Positions 9,119 to 16,374 of a stretch of DNA of 64,000 nt are shown here, in pieces. This DNA is from Rufibacter glacialis. GTDB taxonomy: Bacteria > Bacteroidota > Bacteroidia > Cytophagales > Hymenobacteraceae. The stretch lies in contig NZ_VKKZ01000010.1 of NCBI RefSeq assembly GCF_008271745.1, positions 897,677 to 961,676 of the forward strand, given 5' to 3'. Below the pieces are notes generated by a model. That model made no database searches. It saw nothing but the letters and a program-made list of their open reading frames with translations, and had not been told where the DNA came from. A program made the translations under genes and the position numbers. Each line of letters starts with the position of its first letter. Positions within the stretch are counted from its first letter, which is position 1.

Positions 9119-9973
9119 TTAGTGGGGGAATTTAATCTCATACAGGTGGGGCCACAGTTTGCCGGTCACATAGATTTTATCAGTGGCGTCGTCATAGGCA
9201 ATGCCGTTTAGTTCCAGGGCGCGGGGCTGCTTGGCTTTGGCATCTTTTTTCAGGGAGGAGAGGTCTAGCTTGGCCACCACTTTGCCAGTGGCCGGGTCAA
9301 TCTTGACAATGGTGTTGGTGGTGTAGACGTTGGCATACAGGTAGCCATTGATGTACTCCAACTCATTGAGGTTCTCCAAAGCATTCGTTCCTTCGGTGAC
9401 CGCCAGGTATTTTTCTGCTTTAAAGGTGGTGGGGTTCAGGTAGGTCAGCCGGTTGGTGCCGTCGCTCATGATCAGGTGGGTGCCATCAGTGGTCATACCC
9501 CAGCCTTCCTTGCTGGGGAAAGTGAACTGCCCCGTTTTCTTGAAGCTGGGCAAATCATACACGAAACCGGCGTTGGTCAGGTAAGTGAGCTGGTACATCT
9601 TGCCGTGTAGCACCGCAATGCCTTCGCCGAAATACGTTTGCCGGTCCAGTTCTGCTTTCACTTCTAGGGTGCCGGTTTCCAGGTTCACGACCCCTATCAT
9701 AGAACGGGAATGCGGCAGGTACTCGGGGGAGCCGGTGCTTTCATACAGATGGCCCTCATGCACCAGCAAGCCTTGGGTAAAAACGGTGGTGTCATGCGGA
9801 TAGGCCTTTACCACACTGTAATTCAAGAGAGGAACGGCCGGGTGATTCGCGCTGCTTTTGCTGCTTCCGAAGAGGGGAGCGGGCTTCTTATGATCATTGG
9901 CGCACCCTACCAGCAGCAGGAAGCAGAGCAGGAGCGTAGGGCAGGTAAGCTGGAAGGTAAAAGTCAGGGTCAA
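9119..9973 (-). CDS. Glutaminyl-peptide cyclotransferase (lipoprotein)
   Basis: A 284-residue lipoprotein with a hydrophobic leader and a lipobox LLVGC (Cys24). The mature part is a beta-propeller of the plant/bacterial glutamine cyclotransferase type: YPHDTTVFTQGLLVHEGHLYESTG is the signature first blade, followed by GEGIAVLHGKMYQLTY, EGWGMTTDGTHLIMSDGT, LNELEYINGYLYANV and LNGIAYDDATDKIYVTGK. The family turns N-terminal Gln into pyroglutamate. Residue GLLVHEGHLYES and the WGM motif contribute to the active site in solved homologues. It is likely anchored to the outer membrane or inner membrane facing the periplasm, and is monocistronic. Confidence 0.93.
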   Translation of the reverse strand: MTLTFTFQLTCPTLLLCFLLLVGCANDHKKPAPLFGSSKSSANHPAVPLLNYSVVKAYPHDTTVFTQGLLVHEGHLYESTGSPEYLPHSRSMIGVVNLETGTLEVKAELDRQTYFGEGIAVLHGKMYQLTYLTNAGFVYDLPSFKKTGQFTFPSKEGWGMTTDGTHLIMSDGTNRLTYLNPTTFKAEKYLAVTEGTNALENLNELEYINGYLYANVYTTNTIVKIDPATGKVVAKLDLSSLKKDAKAKQPRALELNGIAYDDATDKIYVTGKLWPHLYEIKFPH

Positions 9974-10085
9974 GGCTGGGTGGTGATTAAGTCACTTCTA
10001 GGTGCTAAACCGAGGAACAGAAGGCCGTCTAAAAGCCCCGTGTTTCCTGCTGCCTGGGCTTGAGAGACCTGGCGTATGCGCAATA

Positions 10086-10526
10086 TTAGCGCTTTATCTG
10101 ACGGTGAGAAAACTTCAGCTGGTTTGTTTTCTCCGGTTGCTGGCTGTTTCTGTCTAAGGCCAGAATGGCCGCGAAAACGGCTAACACCAGGGTGATAGGG
10201 GTGAAGATGAGTTTCTCAAGATAGCTGTTGGAAAAGAAATTGCCTACCGTGTTCAGTAGAAACACCACCACCATCACCCAAAGGGCGGCGGTCAAGATTC
10301 TGGGCGAGAACTTCCATTTGATATAACCGGTCACCAGTAAAGAGATTAGCAGGAACAACAGGTTCAGGGCCAGTACGGTGGTTTCCACGCCATACATTTC
10401 CTCCTGGGTGGTGATGCGCCCACCGCCCACTATGGTAAACGGGATTACCGAGCATAGCACGAGCACATGGAACACAACAGACAAGGCAAAGAGGAGGATC
10501 AAGCCATGGGAGGCGATTTTTTTCAT
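10086..10526 (-). CDS. Uncharacterised four-helix membrane protein
   Basis: A 146-residue protein that I do not recognise. Four hydrophobic segments are visible (about 8-33, 51-68, 79-97, 107-125). The loop between the first two (TIVGGGRITTQEEMYGVETTV) is polar and the C-terminus is basic (KTNQLKFSHRQIKR). The small size and helix pattern fit an integral inner-membrane protein. It stands alone on the minus strand, with a 36-nt dispersed palindrome just upstream of its start. Confidence 0.7.
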   Translation of the reverse strand: MKKIASHGLILLFALSVVFHVLVLCSVIPFTIVGGGRITTQEEMYGVETTVLALNLLFLLISLLVTGYIKWKFSPRILTAALWVMVVVFLLNTVGNFFSNSYLEKLIFTPITLVLAVFAAILALDRNSQQPEKTNQLKFSHRQIKR

Positions 10527-10539
10527 AGGGTAGATAGTT

Positions 10540-10575
10540 GTTTTGGCGGCGGTTTAGGGAAAGTGGCCCCAAAAT
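10540..10575. repeat. 36-nt dispersed palindrome
   Basis: Begins GTTTTGGCGGCGG and ends GGCCCCAAAAT. It lies 14 nt upstream of the membrane protein start codon. Confidence 0.55.
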
Positions 10576-10874
10576 ACTAAACTTAACAGGAAAAGCAATA
10601 CTGCTAATGCACAGTGACTTAAGTAGTATTTTTCTGACAAATGAACCCGTTAGTAAATACCTTCCTCAGCTGTGTTTCCTGGCCCTTTTTGGAGGAAAGG
10701 GTGTTTTCTGGAAAGAGGGAAGCCCTTTTAGCGCAATTCCTCCTGGCGGTTGGGGATGGGTGGGTTTTGCCATTTGTAGGCCGAGTAGACTTTTCGGGTT
10801 GAGGTGTTTCCAGGAGGACATGCCTTGGTGTCCCCAAAGTCTTTGGAGAGGAATGAGGCGCAGGGAGGTTTCGG

Positions 10875-10910
10875 GTTTTCAGGCCGTTTTTGGAGAAAGG
10901 GTGCCAAAAC
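10875..10910. repeat. 36-nt dispersed palindrome
   Basis: Begins GTTTTCAGGCCG, centre TTTTTGGAGAAA, ends GTGCCAAAAC. It is intergenic, about 190 nt before the helicase start. Confidence 0.6.
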
Positions 10911-11102
10911 CGGCTCCGCCTACAACCTTAGTGGGCACCTACCTATAAAAGAGTGTATTGTTCCTCAAATTAGGGGCGGGCGAAGGGGCTATTCGGTAAA
11001 AGCCAGAAAGAAATCGCACCTTTGCAAACTGTTTCTGCTTGTGCTACTCGTACAAAGGAGAAATGGATTATCACCTCGGCCCCGGCCGAAACACCGCTGA
11101 CC

Positions 11103-12347
11103 ATGAAATTCGAAGATTACCATATCAACCCCGCCATCAAGAAAAGCCTGGAGAAACTGGGCTTCAAGAAACCCACTGATATCCAATTCAAAGCCATTCC
11201 GCCTATCCTGAAAGGGGAAGATGTGCTGGCTATCGCGCAGACGGGAACGGGCAAGACGGCGGCTTTTGCCATTCCGGTGCTGCACATGTTGCATGAACGC
11301 AAGCAGTACGCCCGCCAGGACGGCATCAAATGCCTGGTGATGGTGCCCACCCGCGAACTGGCCATCCAGATCACCGAGGTGTTCCAGACCCTGGGCAAGC
11401 ACACCCGCGTTAATACCTTGACGGTGTACGGCGGGGTAGAGCAAGCGCCCCAGATCTCCAAGCTGGAAGACGGCGTGGATATTTTGGTGGCCACCCCCGG
11501 TCGTATGTTCGACCTGGTGAGCCAAGGCCACATTAGGCTGGAACGCGTAGAGGTCCTGATCCTGGACGAGGCCGACCACATGCTGGACCTGGGCTTCATC
11601 AAAGACATCCGGGACGTGCTGCGCCACCTGCCCCGCAAGCGGCAGACCCTGTTTTTCTCGGCCACCATTAATGAGTACATCAAAGACTTGGCGTATTCAC
11701 TGGTGACCAAGCCCATCCGCATCCAGATTTCGCCTAAAGACCCGGTTTCCAAGAACGTGGACCACTCGGTGGCCTACATTGGCATGGACGACAAGCGGTT
11801 CTTCCTGGAGCGCGTGATCAAGGAGAACGAAGGCAGCAAGATCCTGGTGTTCGTACGCACCAAGGTGCGGGCGGAACGGGTGCACGCCGCCATGGAGCGC
11901 GTAGAGATCAAAGCAGACACCCTGCACGGCGACAAAGACCAGAAAGACCGCCTCACTGCCCTGAACCGCTTCAAGAAAGGCGAGGTGAAAGTTCTGATCG
12001 CTACGGATGTGAGTTCCCGGGGTATTGACATCCCCAGCGTGGAGTACGTGGTGAACTATGACTTACCAGATGTGCCGGAAAACTACGTGCACCGCGTAGG
12101 CCGTACCGGCCGCGGAACCCAGAAAGGAAAGTCCGTGTCGTTCTGCAGCCCCGAAGAGAAACCGATCCTGGACGAGATTGAGAAATACCTGGGCAAGCCC
12201 ATCAAAGTGCTGGACATTGAAAAGCAGGACTACACCGCCACCATTGACTTCTCCGCTGAGGTAAAACCTGACCTGAAGTCTCTGATGAAGGAAATCCATG
12301 ACTTTGAGGAAGCCACTAAGAAAAAGAAGAAGCCCAAGAAAAAATAG
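11103..12347 (+). CDS. DEAD-box ATP-dependent RNA helicase, RhlE type
   Basis: A 414-residue RNA helicase of the RhlE/CsdA class. All motifs are present: Q motif FEDYHI...GFKKPTDIQ (3-28), Walker A AQTGTGKT (45-52), PTRELA (82-87), TPGR (131-134), DEAD (155-158), SAT (186-188), then the second RecA domain with GIDIPSVEYVVNYDLP and HRVGRTGRG. A short lysine-rich tail (TKKKKKPKKK) replaces the long C-terminal extension of some homologues. The ATG at 11103 is chosen because the Q motif starts at residue 3; upstream in-frame sequence is unconserved. Expected role: unwinding of structured RNA during ribosome assembly, mRNA decay or cold growth. Confidence 0.95.
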   Translation: MKFEDYHINPAIKKSLEKLGFKKPTDIQFKAIPPILKGEDVLAIAQTGTGKTAAFAIPVLHMLHERKQYARQDGIKCLVMVPTRELAIQITEVFQTLGKHTRVNTLTVYGGVEQAPQISKLEDGVDILVATPGRMFDLVSQGHIRLERVEVLILDEADHMLDLGFIKDIRDVLRHLPRKRQTLFFSATINEYIKDLAYSLVTKPIRIQISPKDPVSKNVDHSVAYIGMDDKRFFLERVIKENEGSKILVFVRTKVRAERVHAAMERVEIKADTLHGDKDQKDRLTALNRFKKGEVKVLIATDVSSRGIDIPSVEYVVNYDLPDVPENYVHRVGRTGRGTQKGKSVSFCSPEEKPILDEIEKYLGKPIKVLDIEKQDYTATIDFSAEVKPDLKSLMKEIHDFEEATKKKKKPKKK

Positions 12348-12362
12348 CTTTTAAAAACTGCA

Positions 12363-12424
12363 GCGGTGCGCCGTTTAGGACCTGTTATAGAAGAAACAGG
12401 CCCTAAACGGCGCACCGCTTTTTT
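12363..12424 (+). terminator. Strong intrinsic terminator of the helicase gene
   Basis: A 24-bp near-perfect stem (12363-12386 with 12395-12418) with an 8-nt loop, followed by TTTTTT. The stem core matches the dispersed palindrome family (CCGTTTAGGACC ... GGCCCTAAACGG). Confidence 0.92.
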
Positions 12425-12629
12425 ATGGGCAGGCAATCATGTTTCTGACTATTTATGGGCCTTCAACCCTTTCCTCACCAACCCTTCCTTCTACTGAGTT
12501 TCTATGAATGCTCTTTCTGGTTTCCTTCAAGTTCTGGTTTCCATTAAGCCCCACCTACTCTAGCAAAGGAACATTAGGCAAGGTCGCTTTCCCCTTTAAA
12601 GGCAAGCCTGATCCATCCCCTAAAAACCT

Positions 12630-12697
12630 GGTTCAAGTTTTCAACTTGGACCTACCATAGCCGGAAGTTTGCAACTTCCGTGAGGCGAAAGCCTCAA
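12630..12697 (+). repeat. Composite hairpin repeat, copy 2
   Basis: Order: GGTTCAAGTTTTCAACTTGG stem, CCGGAAGTTTGCAACTTCCG stem, GAGGCGAAAGCCTC stem. It is the reverse orientation of the 6297-6362 copy with the same module order. Confidence 0.85.
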
Positions 12698-12748
12698 ATT
12701 GCCTTTTGCTGACTTTCCTGCCACTACTAGACAACGCACGCATCCCGT

Positions 12749-12764
12749 CCCCTTTTGAAGGGGG
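12749..12764. repeat. CCCCTTTTGAAGGGGG palindrome, copy 3
   Basis: A G-rich palindrome followed by gatgat...ctcgtgctga, shared with the copy at 6497. Confidence 0.75.
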
Positions 12765-13164
12765 AAGGGGGATGATTTCTCGTGCTGATCATCGCGTTCC
12801 CGAGGATCACGCTTCAACTATGGCGCGGATTTACTCCTGCAGATCAGGCATTCCCGAGAATCGTTATGCCTTACTTCTAGGAGGTTAGCTGGTTCTTCAG
12901 AGGCCTTTGTCATCCTAGGCCTTCAAAGGGGGACAAAAGAAGTACCTGATGCAGAGGTGGGAGAAGCTTTTGGAAGTTAATCGGGCATTGAAGCGTCTTC
13001 TGTTAACAGCCCGTTTTAAGAGAAACAGGCTGTAAACAGGTAGAGACCAGCAGGAATTACCTTTAACAGGAAGTTGCCGGGCCAACCTTCAAAGAAGGTG
13101 CCTCAAAGCTTCCTCCATTTTGCGGCTGTTTTGCAGAAAAGAGCGCTAAACAGCCTCTTGTCCC

Positions 13165-14733
13165 CTACAATCCTTGTTTAGCATCTGGTAGTCTGGTGAA
13201 GTTCAGGTCTTGGAAGTCGTAGCTGAAATCAGTGAGCGGGGAGATGGGCTTCATGGTCATGCCGGTGGCGCGGCCTTCGGTGTCCAGGGCGAAGTTCACG
13301 AAGGCATCAGCGTCCATGCTGCGTTCTTTCCATTTCACCACGAAGCTGGTGCCTTTGTAGGCGAACATCTGACCAGAAAGCTTGGGCGACCGTTTGGCTT
13401 CAAACCAGAGCAAGCCGTTCTTCCGGGAAATCACCACCTCGCCTAGCCAAGGGTCGCGGTAAGTGCCCAGGTAAGCGCTGTAGTCAGGGTTCTTTTTCTG
13501 CTGCTTCTGCACGGTGGCCACGTGTTTCCAGATGGCATCGGTGACGTTTCCGGCCTTGGCCAGGGATTCTTGGCGCGTTTTGGCGTACTGAGCCACGCGG
13601 TCGGTGCCGGTGAGCTGCAGGTAGCCGTCTTTGATCTGGTCGGTGATGGCCCGGAACGCGCCGCCTTCCTGCTGGTTCGTCAGGACAATGATGCCCAGGT
13701 TCAGCTCCGGGATCATGGTGATCTGGGTCACCATGCCTTCCAAGCCGCCGGTGTGGTGCAGCTGCTTGTAGCCTTTCACATCGGTGATGTGGAAGCCCAG
13801 GCCATAGGCGGCGAATTGGGTGTTGTACGGGCCCGGACTGCGCACCGGCACCAGTGTTTGGGGCGTCCAGAGTTCTTTACTCACCGCCTCTGAGAACAGC
13901 CGCTGACCGTTGCCGTATTGGCCGCGGTTGAGCTGCAGCAGTACCCATTTGTTCAGATCTGCTACGCTGGCGTAGATGCTGGCCGCGGCGTGGTCTACCT
14001 CGGAGCGGTGGCGCTGGATCACGCGCACCTTGCCGTCTACCACCGCGTGGCCGTCTATTACGTTGCCTAGGTCTTTCAGCCGCTCATACGTGGCCGCTGA
14101 CTCGGTCATGCCCAGGGGTTGCAGAATACGCTCTTCCACAAAGGCATCCCAGCTTTTTCCGCTCACGCGGGCCACCACCTCACCGGCCACAATGTAGAGG
14201 TTGTTGTCATAGTCATACTTGCTTCGGAAAGACGAGGTAGGCTTGAGGTGGCGCAGGTTGTAGATGATGTCTTTGAGCGTGAAGTTGTTGGAATCCGGCC
14301 AAAGCATTAAGTCGCCGGCCCCCAAGCCCAGACCGCTGCGGTGGGTGAGCAGATCCCGGATGGTGAATTCCTCGGTCACGTAAGGGTTGTACAGCTTGAA
14401 CTCGGGTATATAGTCCTGCACCTTGTCGTCCCAGTTCAGTTTACCGGCATCTACCAGCAGCCCCAGCGCCGTGGCGGTAAAGGCCTTGGTGTTAGAGGCA
14501 ATCCCGAAGCGCGTGTGGGCATCGGTTTTCTCCCCGCTGTTCAACGACCGTACCCCATACCCCTGGGCGTGCACTACTTTCCCGTCTTTCACCACGCCCA
14601 CCGAAATACCCGGCACTTTGAACGCCTGCATGGTGCGCTGCGCCAATTCGTCTATTTGCGAGCTGGTGAGCCCTTGGCTAAAGCCGAAGGGGATGGTAGT
14701 TAGGAGGAAGAGGGTGAGGAGGAGGGGTTTCAT
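13165..14733 (-). CDS. Secreted serine hydrolase, class C beta-lactamase/penicillin-binding-protein fold with DUF3471
   Basis: A 522-residue exported protein with signal peptide MKPLLLTLFLLTTIPFGFS. The catalytic SxxK is S80-N-T-K83 in FGIASNTKAFTATALG and the YxN element is Y175-D-N177. The third motif is in the H-T-G segment of LHHTGGLEGMVTQ. A C-terminal DUF3471-like beta domain (about 410-510) follows. Such proteins are mostly esterases, D-aminopeptidases or D,D-peptidases rather than true beta-lactamases; the sequence does not settle the substrate. Monocistronic, minus strand. The AT-rich island begins immediately upstream of its start. Confidence 0.92.
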   Translation of the reverse strand: MKPLLLTLFLLTTIPFGFSQGLTSSQIDELAQRTMQAFKVPGISVGVVKDGKVVHAQGYGVRSLNSGEKTDAHTRFGIASNTKAFTATALGLLVDAGKLNWDDKVQDYIPEFKLYNPYVTEEFTIRDLLTHRSGLGLGAGDLMLWPDSNNFTLKDIIYNLRHLKPTSSFRSKYDYDNNLYIVAGEVVARVSGKSWDAFVEERILQPLGMTESAATYERLKDLGNVIDGHAVVDGKVRVIQRHRSEVDHAAASIYASVADLNKWVLLQLNRGQYGNGQRLFSEAVSKELWTPQTLVPVRSPGPYNTQFAAYGLGFHITDVKGYKQLHHTGGLEGMVTQITMIPELNLGIIVLTNQQEGGAFRAITDQIKDGYLQLTGTDRVAQYAKTRQESLAKAGNVTDAIWKHVATVQKQQKKNPDYSAYLGTYRDPWLGEVVISRKNGLLWFEAKRSPKLSGQMFAYKGTSFVVKWKERSMDADAFVNFALDTEGRATGMTMKPISPLTDFSYDFQDLNFTRLPDAKQGL

Positions 14734-14883
14734 TGAAGGCAGTAATGGTGAATGAATTAGCTAATTTTGAGAAGGCTTGCTGTAAAAGCGACTTCTTTGT
14801 ATACTTTACATAAAGTTTTTAATTACAACTGTATTTTATCTTATTAAATTTTTCCCTTTCGGTACTAATTGTAGGAAAGAGTT

Positions 14884-15681
14884 TTATTTGAATTCTCTTT
14901 TTATGGTTGAGAGCACATCTCCGAATGTTTCTCGAATTTTGCCTTTACTAAATCGTATTTGTTGGATCCCGTATAAGTTCGAGAATTCTTCAGTTCCCTC
15001 TTCTAAGAGCACAATTGCTCGGCTGAAACCTAGCTTTCCTTGGAAAAGACCAGTTTCATGAATTACGTTTGGTCTTGCCGTTATTTTTCCATCCACCATT
15101 TCATCTTCTCCTGTCATTACTAATATTGCAAATGATGATTTTGCTAACATATCATCTAGAATATCCCTAATTGTATGACCTGCTCTCGCTCCGGTTTCAT
15201 AAGCTATTACTGAAAGACCATGTTTATCTGTTAAATGGTCTTTTAAATCCCTCCACTGAAAGTTTCTTCCATGCCCAATAAAAATTTTTGGTCCATCTTC
15301 TTTTTTTATTTCTGGTTCTGGTAATCTATATTCCTTCCAATCTTTATCTATAACAAAAAAAACTTCTTCGATCTCTGCTCTTGATGGGGCTTCAATTGCT
15401 AAATAGGTAATATTTTCTGGAGTAGAAGAGAATATCAATTGGTATTTGACTTTGTCATTGAATTTGGTTTTAAAAAATTCTGCTCTATAATAGTCCTTTG
15501 AGAAATCTGAAAAAAATTCAGAATCATTATCATAAGTCCAAGTCTCATCTCCAAAATCAATAGTTTTCTCATTGTTTTTAATTTCTAAATCATCTGGAGT
15601 TAATTCAAGCCATTTTTCATAAATATTTTTTATTTTAGCAGATGATAATTTTATTCTGTTATATACTTTTTTCTTTCTCAT
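14884..15681 (-). CDS. TIR-like (PF10137 type, Cap12/Pycsar-effector-like) defence protein
   Basis: A 265-residue protein in an AT-rich island. Residues 131-265 match the TIR-like family once called predicted nucleotide-binding protein: KIFIGHGRN (132-140), then a helix with DLKDHL, YETGARAGHTIRDILDDM, FAILVMTGEDE, and the signature RPNVIHETGLFQGKLG (203-218). Glu209 occupies the position of the catalytic glutamate of NAD-cleaving TIR domains. In known systems this domain is the NADase effector of CBASS (Cap12, after STING) or Pycsar. Residues 1-130 are charged and of unknown fold; no STING or cyclic-nucleotide domain is recognised and no cyclase gene lies nearby. It looks like a stand-alone sensor-effector. 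AT content is far above that of its neighbours, suggesting transfer. Confidence 0.82.
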   Translation of the reverse strand: MRKKKVYNRIKLSSAKIKNIYEKWLELTPDDLEIKNNEKTIDFGDETWTYDNDSEFFSDFSKDYYRAEFFKTKFNDKVKYQLIFSSTPENITYLAIEAPSRAEIEEVFFVIDKDWKEYRLPEPEIKKEDGPKIFIGHGRNFQWRDLKDHLTDKHGLSVIAYETGARAGHTIRDILDDMLAKSSFAILVMTGEDEMVDGKITARPNVIHETGLFQGKLGFSRAIVLLEEGTEEFSNLYGIQQIRFSKGKIRETFGDVLSTIKREFK

Positions 15682-16374
15682 AATATATTATATTAAATAT
15701 TTAATAACATAAGATCTTAGTTGTTATTAAGTGATAATAGTGAAGTTTTTACATTATCAGCGTAAAATGCTTATTAATTTTTACACCAAGACTGGTCTTT
15801 TTAAGTAATTAAAAACAGCTATGTGGACTTTAGTGATCGAATATAATGTATAAATTTAAATTATATAAATTTCTATGCCCGTTTTATTCTTATTTTTTAA
15901 ATACATCTAAAAGCAAAAAACTGTCTCCTAATTTACCGGTTCCTTTTACAAATGCTGGTAAGAAACCATACCTTATAGAATTTTCTGGTAAGTATATTTA
16001 TACGAAGAGAAAAAGCTTGTCCTGTTAGCCTCAATGAGGCTAACACTCTAATTAGAATTTGTCTTGTTGCCGCCTCACCTATCCAGATAACCTAGTAAAC
16101 TCAAAACATCTAATTTACTAACTCCTACTAGAATGGCTGAAGGTTAAATCTCTACCTTTCCCACCACAGCCCTGCCACTCAAATGACCTTGTAGCATTTC
16201 AAGTCCCGCAGTCGTCTCTTCATTACTCCAACTCCCGCCTTCATCCCATCCTTCCAAGCCTTCTTACCCTCTAGGGTTGAGGTTGATAAACAATGTCTAA
16301 ACAAATAAGTTGACAAGCCGTATTTTAATTTTAGATTCACCTAAATTTAATTCTCAGGCTTTTCAACTTCAGAT
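15682..16374. other. AT-rich gap upstream of the TIR gene
   Basis: About 690 bases, very AT-rich up to 16050, then returning to background. A 60-codon frame (15846-16028) has no recognisable features and is not called. A perfect 10-bp hairpin lies at 16023-16045. The promoter of the TIR gene and that of the TonB receptor must lie here. Confidence 0.55.
16023..16045. repeat. Perfect hairpin TGTTAGCCTC-AAT-GAGGCTAACA
   Basis: A 10-bp perfect stem with a 3-nt loop at the edge of the AT-rich island. No T run follows on either strand, so it is not clearly a terminator; an end-of-island or protein-binding role is possible. Confidence 0.6.

Larger units (their letters stand above)
10527..11102. other. 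Gap with two dispersed palindromes, upstream of the helicase gene
   Basis: About 575 bases without a credible gene. It holds two 36-nt dispersed palindromes (10540-10575, 10875-10910), a half-copy near 10674, and a candidate promoter just before the helicase (CACCTTTG near 11017-11024, one mismatch to the Bacteroidota -7 consensus TAnnTTTG). Confidence 0.5.
12425..13164. other. Repeat-rich gap
   Basis: About 740 bases without a gene. It includes the composite hairpin repeat copy 2 (12630-12697), a G-rich palindrome (12749-12764), and two imperfect palindromes of the dispersed family (13006-13033, 13124-13155) just downstream of the serine hydrolase gene, where they may act as its transcription end. 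Confidence 0.65.

Noticed and set aside
13165-14733. Serine hydrolase as a true class C beta-lactamase
   Set aside because: The SxxK and YxN motifs are shared with esterases and peptidases, and the C-terminal DUF3471-like domain is typical of those rather than AmpC enzymes.
15846-16028. 60-codon frame in the AT-rich island
   Set aside because: Composition-driven open frame with no domain, no clear start context and no homologue I can recall; it could be a remnant but cannot be supported.
16023-16045. Hairpin as a terminator
   Set aside because: No T run follows on either strand and it does not directly follow a supported gene.
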